Assembly (NCBI GenBank): GCA_965249225.1
Contig: CBDFLT010000007.1
Coordinates: 206,849-270,848, forward strand
Source of the DNA: CBDFLT01 sp965249225
GTDB taxonomy: Bacteria; Chloroflexota; Dehalococcoidia; Lucifugimonadales; G963668185
DNA: 64,000 nucleotides
Reading direction: 5' to 3'
Every line of letters begins with the position of its first letter. Position 1 is the stretch's first letter. Both the position numbers and the translations under genes were made by a program. The notes under the pieces were generated by a model. That model did not search any database. It was not told where the DNA came from and saw only the letters and a program-made list of their open reading frames with translations. Shown piece by piece: positions 15,926 through 24,141 of this stretch.

Positions 15926-16468
15926 ATGCCCAAGGGTGGCTCCGCCCGCCGATACGCGCAGGCGGTCTTCCAGTTGGCGTTTGAGAGAGATGAACTGGAC
16001 GCGTGGAGGGACGACCTGGGTGTCATGGCGCGGGCGCTTCAAGACGAGGAGCTGACCCAGTTGCTGGACGCCCCCCACGTGCCCATCGAGCGGAAGCTGG
16101 ACACCGTCGGCCGGGTGCTGGACGATTCCGTAGGCACGTTGCCTCGAAACATGCTCTCGCTTCTGGCGTCGCGAAACAGGTCGCATCTGGTACCTGCCAT
16201 CCTCGATCGTTATTCTGCATTGCTCGACGCCCATCGTGCGATCGAGCGCGCCGAGGTCGTGTCGGCCGTGGAGCTGAGTGATGTCCAGCGAGAGAAGGTT
16301 GCGGACCTTTTGAGGGAGATCGTCGGTAAGGAGATACGGCTGACGTCCCGCGTGGACCCCCAGGTTCTCGGTGGACTGGTTGCGCGCGTCGGCGACCGGA
16401 TAATCGACGGCAGCACCAGATCGAGGCTGGAGGGACTTCGCCAGAGCCTTGGTGGGCCGGTCTCCTAA
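15926..16468 (+). CDS. atpH: F1Fo ATP synthase subunit delta
   Basis: A 180-residue delta (OSCP-like) subunit capping F1 on the peripheral stalk. The N-terminal ARRYAQAVFQLAFE and the C-terminal DPQVLGGLVARVGDRIIDGS with RLEGLRQSL are family signatures. It lies 23 nt after atpF and about 120 nt before atpA. Confidence 0.95.
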   Translation: MPKGGSARRYAQAVFQLAFERDELDAWRDDLGVMARALQDEELTQLLDAPHVPIERKLDTVGRVLDDSVGTLPRNMLSLLASRNRSHLVPAILDRYSALLDAHRAIERAEVVSAVELSDVQREKVADLLREIVGKEIRLTSRVDPQVLGGLVARVGDRIIDGSTRSRLEGLRQSLGGPVS

Positions 16469-16591
16469 TTGTAGAGTGCAGATAGACTTCAATATGGTGT
16501 CTAAAACTAAAATACCGTTCTATTCGGTCTGGTCGTGCGTGATGGGCATTCCGTTGCAGGCCCGCCGGTGGCATGAGCTAGGGAGGTAGGC

Positions 16592-18103
16592 ATGGCAGTC
16601 GGTGGACAGGACATAGCGTCCGTAATCAAGAAGCAGATAGAGGAGTTCGGCCAGCCGCTCACGATGGTGGACGTCGGTGTGGTGGTCGAAGTGGGCGATG
16701 GCATTGCTCGCATCCACGGCCTTTCGGGCGTCAGCTACAGCGAGCTGCTGGAGTTTACGGGGGGTGTCATAGGTATGGCGCTTAACCTGGAAGAGGACCA
16801 GGTGGGCGCCGTCATCCTTGGTGACCCCCTGGAAATCAAGGCGGGCAGCGAGGTCAGGGCCACCGGCCGGATCGTCCAGGTACCGGTTGGAGACGCGCTT
16901 GTAGGTCGGGTGGTGGACGCTCTTGGAAGGCCCCTGGATGGGAAAGGCCCGATCAAGACCGACAAGGTGCGTCCGGTGGAGGTAGTGGCGCCCGGGGTAG
17001 CCACTAGGAGTTCCGTGAACACTCCGGTGCAGACGGGCGTCAAAGCCATCGACGCCATGATTCCCATCGGCCGGGGACAGCGAGAGTTGATAATCGGCGA
17101 CCGGTCGACGGGTAAGAGCATGCTCGCCATCGACGCCATCATCAATCAGAAAGGCGGCGACCTGCTTTGCATCTACGTGGCTATTGGCCAGAAGGTGGGG
17201 AAGGTGGCGCAAACGGTGGCCTTGTTCGAGGAGCACGGCGCAATGGAGCACACCATCGTCGTTGCGGCCACTGCCGCCGACCCCGCGCCCATTCAGTACC
17301 TGGCCCCTTATGCCGGCTGTTCCATGGGTGAGGAGGTCATGCACCAGGGCAACGACGCTCTCATCGTGTACGATGATCTCTCCAAGCACGCCTGGGCCTA
17401 CCGGCAGATGTCCCTGCTTCTGCGGCGCCCCCCGGGGCGCGAGGCCTACCCTGGTGATGTGTTCTACCTTCACAGCCGGCTGCTGGAGCGGGCCGCCAGG
17501 CTGGACGATGCCCATGGCGGCGGCTCCTTGACGGCCCTGCCAATCATCGAGACCCTGGCGGGCGACGTATCAGCTTACGTCCCCACCAACGTGATCTCCA
17601 TCACCGACGGCCAGATCTATCTCGAGACCGAGCTGTTCAACTCCGGCATCAGGCCTGCGGTTAACGCTGGGCTGTCGGTATCGAGAGTAGGAGGCGCGGC
17701 TCAGACACGGGCCATGAGACAGGTGGCAGGTCAGTTGCGGCTGTCCCTTGCCCAGTACCGCGAGCTGGTTACCTTCGCCCAGTTCGGCACCGCCGACCTG
17801 GATCGTGCAACGCGGGCCCAGCTCGAACGAGGACAGCGCGCCATGGAAGTCCTCAAGCAGGGGCAGAACGCTCCCTTGCCCATGGAGCAGCAGGCCTGCA
17901 TCCTGTACGCTCTGGTTAATGGGCACTTAGACGATGTTGAGATCTCGAAGGTCAGGGCGTTCGAAGAGGGCCTAAGGGGTTACATGAGCACCAACCGGCC
18001 GGAGACGCTGAAGAAGATCGCGGAGGAGGGGGAAATCACCTCGGACACAGACGCCTTGCTCAAGGAGGCGCTGAAGGAGTTCAAGGCCAGCATTCCACAC
18101 TAG
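16592..18103 (+). CDS. atpA: F1Fo ATP synthase subunit alpha
   Basis: A 503-residue F1 subunit. The P-loop GDRSTGKS is at residues 169-176. VGRVVDALGRPLDGKGPI and the alpha signature region (PTNVISITDGQIYLE, then NSGIRPAVNAGLSVSRVGG) are complete. Alpha binds a non-catalytic nucleotide and contributes the Arg finger. Preceded by a GGGAGG ribosome-binding site. Confidence 0.98.
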   Translation: MAVGGQDIASVIKKQIEEFGQPLTMVDVGVVVEVGDGIARIHGLSGVSYSELLEFTGGVIGMALNLEEDQVGAVILGDPLEIKAGSEVRATGRIVQVPVGDALVGRVVDALGRPLDGKGPIKTDKVRPVEVVAPGVATRSSVNTPVQTGVKAIDAMIPIGRGQRELIIGDRSTGKSMLAIDAIINQKGGDLLCIYVAIGQKVGKVAQTVALFEEHGAMEHTIVVAATAADPAPIQYLAPYAGCSMGEEVMHQGNDALIVYDDLSKHAWAYRQMSLLLRRPPGREAYPGDVFYLHSRLLERAARLDDAHGGGSLTALPIIETLAGDVSAYVPTNVISITDGQIYLETELFNSGIRPAVNAGLSVSRVGGAAQTRAMRQVAGQLRLSLAQYRELVTFAQFGTADLDRATRAQLERGQRAMEVLKQGQNAPLPMEQQACILYALVNGHLDDVEISKVRAFEEGLRGYMSTNRPETLKKIAEEGEITSDTDALLKEALKEFKASIPH

Positions 18104-18180
18104 ACTTGCTTCGCGGTCAGGGGTCTTCATCCACTTGGGGGTGGGGCTCAATGAACGGACAAATGTAGCCAGGACTAAAT

Positions 18181-19038
18181 ATGCCCAGCGAGAGACAGAT
18201 CAGACGCCGTATTCGCAGCGTCCAAAACACAGCCAAAATCACTAAGGCCATGTCCATGATCGCCGCCTCGAAGATGCGTCGCGCCCAGGAGATGGCCCTG
18301 ATGGGCCGTCCCTACCACGATCGGATGCGGGAGCTTCTGGCGGACCTGGCGGCCCAGCCACAGGAGGAGGAAAATGCCCATCCACTTCTTCAGCGGCGTG
18401 AGGTTAAAAGGGTGGAGCTGGTGCATATCACTCCTGATCGAGGCCTGACCGGCGGCCTGAACTCCAACCTGAATCGTCGTTCCGGGCAGTTTATCCTCGA
18501 CCACGACGGCAAGGTGAGTGTTGTGGCGGTTGGCCGAAAAGGGCGGGACTTTATGGTCAGGTACCGTCGAGATGTGCGGGCCGTATTCATAGACCTGGGG
18601 GACCGGCCTACGCTCGCCGACATGACCCCCATAGCCCACCTCGTCATCGAGGAATATACCGAGCGGCGCGTGGATGCCGTTTACGTTACCTTCGCGAACT
18701 TCATCAATACCACGGTGCAGAGGCCTGAGGTGGTGCAGCTTCTCCCGGTCAAGCCTGCGGATTTGAGGCCCCAGGAGGCCGTAGGCTACATATACGAACC
18801 CGACAGCCTACCGGTGCTCTCGGCGCTGCTTCCCAGATTCGTCGAGATGCAGCTGTATCACCTGGTTCTCGAGGGGATCGCTAGTGAGCAGTCGGCCAGG
18901 ATGGTCGCCATGCGCAACGCCACCGACAACGCCAGCGTCATGGTCGATGACCTGACGCTGGAGATGAACAAAATCCGCCAGGAGACGATAACCAGTGATC
19001 TCCTTGACATCATCGGGGGAGTGGCGGCGCTCGAATAA
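18181..19038 (+). CDS. atpG: F1Fo ATP synthase subunit gamma
   Basis: A 285-residue rotor shaft. N-terminal RQIRRRIRSVQNTAKITKAM SM and C-terminal MRNATDNASVMVDDLTLEMN are the conserved helices forming the coiled coil inside alpha3beta3. The Rossmann-like middle (residues 75-210) is typical. Starts 77 nt downstream of atpA. Confidence 0.96.
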   Translation: MPSERQIRRRIRSVQNTAKITKAMSMIAASKMRRAQEMALMGRPYHDRMRELLADLAAQPQEEENAHPLLQRREVKRVELVHITPDRGLTGGLNSNLNRRSGQFILDHDGKVSVVAVGRKGRDFMVRYRRDVRAVFIDLGDRPTLADMTPIAHLVIEEYTERRVDAVYVTFANFINTTVQRPEVVQLLPVKPADLRPQEAVGYIYEPDSLPVLSALLPRFVEMQLYHLVLEGIASEQSARMVAMRNATDNASVMVDDLTLEMNKIRQETITSDLLDIIGGVAALE

Positions 19039-19094
19039 GGGACGAAAACACCCTGTGTTAGACTTTCCCCGTGCACGGGGATTCGGGAGGAGCA

Positions 19095-20492
19095 ATGGCC
19101 ACAGGAAAAGTAGCTCAGGTGATCGGGACGGTGGTGGATGTCGAGTTCCCGTCCGAAGAGATGCCCGCCATCTACAACGCCATTGAGACAGAGGTGCGCG
19201 GACAGAGGCTGGTACTCGAGGCTGAGCAGCATGTGGGCAATAACTGGGTCAGGTGCCTTGCCATGGGCCCCACTGAGGGGCTTGCCAGGGGTGTGGAGGC
19301 GTCCGACACGGGAAAACCCATCACGGTTCCAGTAGGTGAGTCTACGCTGGGGCGTCTGTTCAACGCCCTGGGCGAGACCCTGGACGACCTGGGAGAGGTG
19401 AAGGCCGAGGAGTCCTGGCCGATTCATCGCCCTCCTCCGGGCTTCGAAGAGCAGGCCACTCAGGTTGAGATCCTCGAAACAGGCCTCAAGGTGATGGACC
19501 TGGTAACTCCCTTCACCAAAGGTGGCAAGATTGGGGCTTACGGAGGCGCTGGGGTAGGCAAAACCGTAATCATCCAGGAGCTTATCCGCAACATCGGTGC
19601 GGAGCACAAAGGGGTCTCCGTGTTTGCCGGCGTCGGTGAGCGGTCCAGAGAGGGCAACGACCTCTGGCACGAGATGCAGGAGTCAGGGGTTCTGAACAGC
19701 ACCGTCCTCGTGTTCGGACAGATGAACGAGCCTCCGGGCATTCGCGCCAGGGTGGGCCTCACCGGCCTTACCATGGCCGAATACTTTAAGGAGACCCGCC
19801 ACCAGGACGTGCTCCTGTTTATCGACAATATCTATCGTTACATCCTGGCTGGAATGGAGGTCTCGGCGCTGCTGGGCAGGATGCCCTCGGCGGTCGGCTA
19901 CCAGCCGACGCTAGCGACAGAGATGGGTGCGCTGGAGGAGAGGATCACCTCCAGCAAAGCGGGCTCTATTACCTCTTTCCAGGCCATCTACGTGCCCGCC
20001 GACGACTACACCGACCCCGGCATCGTGACCACGTTTGGACACCTCGACGCGGTGGTCGCCCTCGAGCGTGCCATTGCGGAGCAGGGGCTGTATCCAGCCG
20101 TGGACCCGCTGTCATCCACCTCACGCATTCTCGAGCCGGCCATAGTCGGCCAGGATCACTACGATGTCGCCCGCGGGGTTCAGCAAGTGCTTCAGCGCTA
20201 CCGCGACCTTCAGGATATCATCGCGATCCTGGGAATCGAGGAGCTTTCAGAAGACGACCGGCTCACGGTCGGCCGCGCCCGCAAGGTACAGAGGTTCCTG
20301 TCCCAACCCATGTTCGTGGCTGAGGCCTTCACCGGACAGGAGGGCCGATACGTCCCCATCAAGGACACGGTGCGTGGGTTCAATGAGATCCTTGAGGGCA
20401 AGCACGACGATGTGCCCGAGCAGGCCTTCTACATGGTGGGACCCATCGAGGAGGCCGTGGAGAAGGCGGAGCGAATGCGGGCGGAGGAGTAG
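19095..20492 (+). CDS. atpD: F1Fo ATP synthase subunit beta
   Basis: The ATG at 19095 follows GGGAGGAG; an in-frame GTG at 19071 lies before the ribosome-binding site. The 465-residue catalytic subunit has P-loop GGAGVGKT, the catalytic GERSREGNDL and DNIYRYILAGMEVSALLGRM, and later DPLSSTSRIL. It is the catalytic nucleotide-binding subunit. Unusually, atpC does not follow directly: about 2 kb of foreign-looking DNA intervene. Confidence 0.98.
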   Translation: MATGKVAQVIGTVVDVEFPSEEMPAIYNAIETEVRGQRLVLEAEQHVGNNWVRCLAMGPTEGLARGVEASDTGKPITVPVGESTLGRLFNALGETLDDLGEVKAEESWPIHRPPPGFEEQATQVEILETGLKVMDLVTPFTKGGKIGAYGGAGVGKTVIIQELIRNIGAEHKGVSVFAGVGERSREGNDLWHEMQESGVLNSTVLVFGQMNEPPGIRARVGLTGLTMAEYFKETRHQDVLLFIDNIYRYILAGMEVSALLGRMPSAVGYQPTLATEMGALEERITSSKAGSITSFQAIYVPADDYTDPGIVTTFGHLDAVVALERAIAEQGLYPAVDPLSSTSRILEPAIVGQDHYDVARGVQQVLQRYRDLQDIIAILGIEELSEDDRLTVGRARKVQRFLSQPMFVAEAFTGQEGRYVPIKDTVRGFNEILEGKHDDVPEQAFYMVGPIEEAVEKAERMRAEE

Positions 20493-20622
20493 GCTGAGTC
20501 AATACGTAGGCTGTGATTCTTGATCGGTGGTTAGTCTAGCAAGTACCTTGCTGGCAATTGAGGGAAGTGAGGGTTGATGTTCAGAGAATCCAATCGAGTA
20601 GGTCCAGCCTACACCGGAAAAC

Positions 20623-20651
20623 TTGACAAATCATGTTCCAACACTTTAATT
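20623..20651 (+). promoter_or_regulatory. Promoter of the PRTase-DprA cassette
   Basis: A consensus TTGACA (20623-20628) with 17-nt spacing to TTAATT (20646-20651). It lies 35 nt upstream of the first cassette ORF start. The DNA is distinctly AT-richer than the flanking atp genes. Confidence 0.65.
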
Positions 20652-20665
20652 TGGAACAAACGTTC
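20634..20665 (+). promoter_or_regulatory. Overlapping palindromic operator candidates, one LexA-box-like
   Basis: Two palindromes share the GGAAC sequence. TGTTCCAA-N9-TTGGAACA (20634-20658) covers the -10 element of the cassette promoter. GAAC-AAAC-GTTC (20654-20665) sits at the expected transcription start and has the core GAAC-N4-GTTC known from Gram-positive-type LexA boxes. The place fits a repressor site. LexA binding is inference; no repressor gene is in the window. Confidence 0.5.
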
Positions 20666-20685
20666 TCACAAACTGCGAATCCTAT

Positions 20686-21549
20686 ATGCCGCCCTGTACT
20701 TTCATAAAGGAATACCAATTGGACCGGCACCAGGGCTGGCTGAGAGTGAATATCACCTATGCAGGTAATATTCGGTTTCCGTTCTCTCAGCTAGTCAGAG
20801 CGGCCTTTCCTCAAATTGAAGTATGGCCTGAGTCTGGGGCTAGTGCAGTGGCCCTGATCTTAGATTTGGAGGAGACTTTTCGGATAACACAGTCTGAGGA
20901 TTTAGACCGCGAAACCTTTACGAAATTCCTAGATCTGCTCAAGAGACACATTGCCATTGATGACTCCTTGGATGAGAGCCACGCGCTGGCTCCCCACAGT
21001 CTTCCCCCCGAAGGTGAAGAATGGAATCGTACTAGCATGGGGAAGCTGGTTAAAAAAGCTAAATCTTATTACGGTGAGGCAGCTTACAAAGACAAACAAG
21101 CCGCCAAAGAGATTTGTATGCTCCTTCTCAATTTTATTAATAGCCATCCGCGCTACCGGAGGGCAGATATTCTGGTACCTGCTCCGTCATCGAATCCAGC
21201 AAGGACTAAAACGCTGTCATTAGCATTGTCAAAGGCCATCTCCAAGCGTCTAGAGAAACGTCTTGTCACACCCGTACGTCTAAAGCCGATACCACCGCAG
21301 AAAGACTATGAAGAGGGTACGTCTGGAGTTCCTCGTTCAGAAGTGCAGAAAGGCACAGTGGACATCGCAGAGTCCATGCAAGGTAGCCACGCCATCATCA
21401 TCGACGACCTTTATGATTCAGGTGAGACCCTTAAAGAGGTCGCTCGGGCGTGTCGCGAAGCTGGCGCAATGTCTGTGCTGGGTCTGACTGTGACTAAGAA
21501 TGCTACGTTCACCCAGGGGATGGATCTAACGGAGTGGCCATGGGGATAG
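20686..21549 (+). CDS. Phosphoribosyltransferase-domain protein (ComF-like)
   Basis: A 287-residue protein. The C-terminal half (about 155-280) is a type I phosphoribosyltransferase: ADILVPAPSSNPARTKTLS and the PRPP-binding loop HAIIIDDLYDSGETLKEVAR. This resembles ComFC. The N-terminal ~150 residues are a separate domain I do not recognise, lacking the Cys-rich zinc ribbon usual in ComF. ATG at 20686 is given; a TTG at 20719 with AAAGGA upstream is an alternative start. It overlaps the DprA-like gene by about 10-16 nt, so they are coupled. Codon use is AT-richer than neighbours, suggesting transfer. Substrate unknown. Confidence 0.85.
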   Translation: MPPCTFIKEYQLDRHQGWLRVNITYAGNIRFPFSQLVRAAFPQIEVWPESGASAVALILDLEETFRITQSEDLDRETFTKFLDLLKRHIAIDDSLDESHALAPHSLPPEGEEWNRTSMGKLVKKAKSYYGEAAYKDKQAAKEICMLLLNFINSHPRYRRADILVPAPSSNPARTKTLSLALSKAISKRLEKRLVTPVRLKPIPPQKDYEEGTSGVPRSEVQKGTVDIAESMQGSHAIIIDDLYDSGETLKEVARACREAGAMSVLGLTVTKNATFTQGMDLTEWPWG

Positions 21550-22547
21550 ATCAGAAACTATTCTGGCTGGGCCTGCATAAAGCACTCTCTCCACATCCGG
21601 CCCTTCTGCATATGGTAGGCATCGCATGCGAGAGTGACGTTACTCGTCTGGCTGAATTCACTGGAGCGGAGCTAGACGAATTGTTCGGGGAGGATGCCAC
21701 TAAGATAGAGTCAGCTCTTGCTCGGGTGGAAGAGGCAACTAATGATTGGGAAGAGCTCAAAGAGAAAGGTGTGCAAGTCGTCCCGATTACCGATGCCAGA
21801 TATCCCGAGAAGCTAAGGGAAATGCCAAGTTCCCCTCCCATCATTTATGTGCTAGGTAATCTTTCGTTCTCGAACCAACGTGCCATCAGCATATGTGGTT
21901 CAAGACACGTATCTGAAGAGGGGCTAGAGTTTGCTAAATCTTTTGGCTCTCTCGCAGCGGAACTTAACTTAGTTGTGGTGAGTGGTTTTGCAAGTGGCGT
22001 AGATACCGCTGCTCACTTGGGTGCCCTGGGGTCGAACGGGAGAACTATAATTGTACTGGCGGAAGGTATAAGCAATTTCCGATTGAAGAAACCGTTTAAT
22101 ACACTGGGCGATTTTTATGATCGAGCAGTGGTGATATCGGAGTTCTATCCCAAAAACATATGGCAAGTTTCAAGGGCGATGACCAGGAACAGAACCATAT
22201 GTGGTCTTTCTGAAGCCTTGGTTGTTGTCGAAGCCGGTGCTCGCGGCGGAACTCTTGCGGCCGGGAGGGAATGTATTGAGCAGCGTAAACCGCTCCTAGT
22301 TGTAGAGCGATCTACGCCAGGAAAGACGGCTCCAGGAAATCGCACACTCATAAATGAAGGAGGGATTGCATTACATGAATCGAGAGAGTTGAAGTCTGCA
22401 CTTTCTGATATTTCCATGGGCTTGGAGTTGAATCACAGAGACCGGATCGGTCGTCCAGACAACTTAGAATCTCTATCTAATGTAGCTGTGGAGCGGCAGT
22501 TGGCTTTCAAAGAAAGTAAGCCTCAGGATAGCGAGTCGACCTACTAG
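21540..22547 (+). CDS. DprA/Smf-like DNA-processing family protein
   Basis: A 335-residue protein with the DprA Rossmann fold: the motif SGFASGVDTAAHLGAL and later AMTRNRTICGLSEALVVVEA with GARGGTLAAGREC. A helical SAM-like N-terminal region (1-75) precedes it. The typical C-terminal winged helix of DprA is missing; residues after about 285 are low-complexity and short. DprA binds single-stranded DNA and loads RecA in natural transformation; related SLOG-fold proteins occur in defence systems. I prefer the ATG at 21540, with GGAG 5 nt upstream, over the GTG at 21534. It is cotranscribed with the preceding PRTase and precedes atpC by 18 nt. Confidence 0.88.
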   Translation: MGIDQKLFWLGLHKALSPHPALLHMVGIACESDVTRLAEFTGAELDELFGEDATKIESALARVEEATNDWEELKEKGVQVVPITDARYPEKLREMPSSPPIIYVLGNLSFSNQRAISICGSRHVSEEGLEFAKSFGSLAAELNLVVVSGFASGVDTAAHLGALGSNGRTIIVLAEGISNFRLKKPFNTLGDFYDRAVVISEFYPKNIWQVSRAMTRNRTICGLSEALVVVEAGARGGTLAAGRECIEQRKPLLVVERSTPGKTAPGNRTLINEGGIALHESRELKSALSDISMGLELNHRDRIGRPDNLESLSNVAVERQLAFKESKPQDSESTY

Positions 22548-22565
22548 CGTGATGCAGGATCAACG

Positions 22566-23009
22566 ATGCCCACCATGAAATTTGAGATAGTCACTGCGGA
22601 GAGGGTTGTTTACTCCGATGACATCAACGTTCTCGTGGCGCCCGGCATCGATGGTGAGCTAGCGATTCTGCCGCGTCACGCCCCGCTTCTCACCGTTCTC
22701 AAGCCGGGCGAAATTCGCGTGGTCAAAGACGGTGAAGAGACCTTCATGGCCGTAAGCGGCGGGTTCCTGGAGGTTTTGGGAAACAAGGTGGTCATTCTCG
22801 CCAACACCGCCGAGCGCGTCGATGAGATCAACCTCCAGCGTGCCGAGGAGGCGGTGCAGCATGCCCAGGAGCAGCTGGCCTCGGCTTCCGCAGATGAGGA
22901 CCTCGAGCAGGCAATGGCGTCGCTCAGGAGGTCCCAGGCACGGGTGGCGGTGGCCCGACGCAGGGGACCTAGGAGGGAGAGAGGGCCGGGACCCGCACCT
23001 CCGGGATGA
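22566..23009 (+). CDS. atpC: F1Fo ATP synthase subunit epsilon
   Basis: A 147-residue subunit that regulates F1 through its C-terminal helices. MKFEIVTAERVVYSDDINVLVAPGIDGELAIL and HAPLLTVLKPGEIRVV form the beta-sandwich; the later part is the helical hairpin. It is separated from atpD by the PRTase/DprA-like cassette. The C-terminus (about 130-147) is a short Arg/Gly/Pro-rich tail beyond the usual length. Its transcription may depend on read-through or on the cassette promoter. Confidence 0.95.
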   Translation: MPTMKFEIVTAERVVYSDDINVLVAPGIDGELAILPRHAPLLTVLKPGEIRVVKDGEETFMAVSGGFLEVLGNKVVILANTAERVDEINLQRAEEAVQHAQEQLASASADEDLEQAMASLRRSQARVAVARRRGPRRERGPGPAPPG

Positions 23010-23039
23010 CAGATCGCCAGAATCGGATCAGCATCTGCT

Positions 23040-23062
23040 AGCCCCGCCAACGCGGGGCTTTC
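23040..23062. terminator. Terminator between atpC and rex
   Basis: AGCCCCGC and GCGGGGCT pair around CAAC, followed by TTTCC on the plus strand. It lies between the convergent atpC and rex genes and may terminate the atp operon. Confidence 0.75.
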
Positions 23063-23072
23063 CGTTTCAATT

Positions 23073-23696
23073 CTACCGCGCTAGGTAGAAGGTCATGGAC
23101 TGTAGGGACAGGACCGGATCGATGTTCCTCATGATGAAGTTTTCTGGTAGGTTCGGCGCGATAGGGGCGTAATTCAGAATACCGCGAATCTGACTTTCGG
23201 CCAGCCGGTCTATTACTGTCTGCGCCTCCGAGGAGGGGACCGCAATGATGCCGATGCTGATGTTTTTCTCCACGGCCGTTTGGTTGAGTTCCGACATAGG
23301 TTGAACCCGCAGGCTGCCAATGGTGCTGTTTACCTGTTTTGGATCGCTGTCGAAAGCGGCGACGATCCTGAATCCCTCCGGGGAGAAGCCGGGGTAGTTG
23401 ATGATGGCTCTACCTAGGCGCCCCACTCCCACAAGGCACGCATACCACTCACGGTCCAGGGCCAGGATACGCCTTAGCTCCTCCTTCAGAAACTGAACGT
23501 TGTAACCTCTGCCCTGCTTGCCGAATCTTCCGAAGTAGCTCAGGTCTTTCCTGATCTGAGCAGAGGTCATCTGGAGTCGCTTCCCAAGCTGCTGGGAGCT
23601 AACCACTTGGTCTCCCTCTGAGAGAAGCTGTGTCAGGGCCCTAACATATAGAGGCAGCCTGAGAACAACCACTTGAGGGACTTCGACGCGAGCCAT
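23073..23696 (-). CDS. rex: Redox-sensing transcriptional repressor Rex
   Basis: A 207-residue NADH/NAD+ sensor. The N-terminal winged helix includes LPLYVRALTQLLSEGDQVVS and the recognition region TSAQIRKDLSYFGRFGKQGRGYNV. The Rossmann domain has VGVGRLGRAIINYPGF. When NADH rises, Rex leaves its operators and derepresses fermentative or respiratory genes. The C-terminal domain-swap helix is present. It is convergent with atpC and divergent from gltA. Confidence 0.97.
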   Translation of the reverse strand: MARVEVPQVVVLRLPLYVRALTQLLSEGDQVVSSQQLGKRLQMTSAQIRKDLSYFGRFGKQGRGYNVQFLKEELRRILALDREWYACLVGVGRLGRAIINYPGFSPEGFRIVAAFDSDPKQVNSTIGSLRVQPMSELNQTAVEKNISIGIIAVPSSEAQTVIDRLAESQIRGILNYAPIAPNLPENFIMRNIDPVLSLQSMTFYLAR

Positions 23697-23968
23697 TGAC
23701 CTCCTCTACTACCACGCTTTACCTGTGAGTGCTTTGGGCCTCTACTCGATGAAGCCGCCACCTCGAACCCACTTTAGGGGAGAAGGCGTGGCTATTTTAG
23801 TTGTTGGAAATCACTGCGTCAATTTTGTGTGAAGCTTGTAACTACCTGGTGCCACGCCGCCGTGATTAGGAGACCGCCGATGCGCATCGTTAGGCCGAAG
23901 GGCAAGGCGTCTTGTCCGTCGAACCTGCGGCGATAATCCCAAGGCCCTCGCCGCACCGTGCTGCTTGG
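23697..23968. other. Intergenic region between rex and gltA
   Basis: A 270-bp non-coding interval. No clear Rex operator (TTGTG-N8-CACAA) was found; TTGTG occurs near 23825 but lacks the matching half. The ORFs here look spurious. Confidence 0.4.
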
Positions 23969-23998
23969 TTGACACGCCCCTGCCCAAAATGCTAATAT
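23969..23998 (+). promoter_or_regulatory. Promoter of gltA
   Basis: TTGACA (23969-23974), 18-nt spacer, TAATAT (23993-23998), giving an untranslated leader of about 135 nt before the gltA ATG. Confidence 0.7.
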
Positions 23999-24141
23999 TG
24001 CCACGCCCTCGCCGTTGCTAGGTAACTGGGGGAGCATCGTCGAGCTTCCACGTTAAAGCTGGCCTGTGGGTAGTTCGTACCTTCTTTCAACTGTCCAGAT
24101 GGCGCAGGGAGAGGCACCGAATCAGGACGGAGAGCAGGAAG

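Noticed and set aside
20574..20768. 64-codon ORF in the cassette leader
   Set aside because: It overlaps the PRTase start in another frame and covers the promoter/operator.
23825..23845. Rex operator upstream of gltA
   Set aside because: TTGTG is present but the opposite CACAA half-site is missing.
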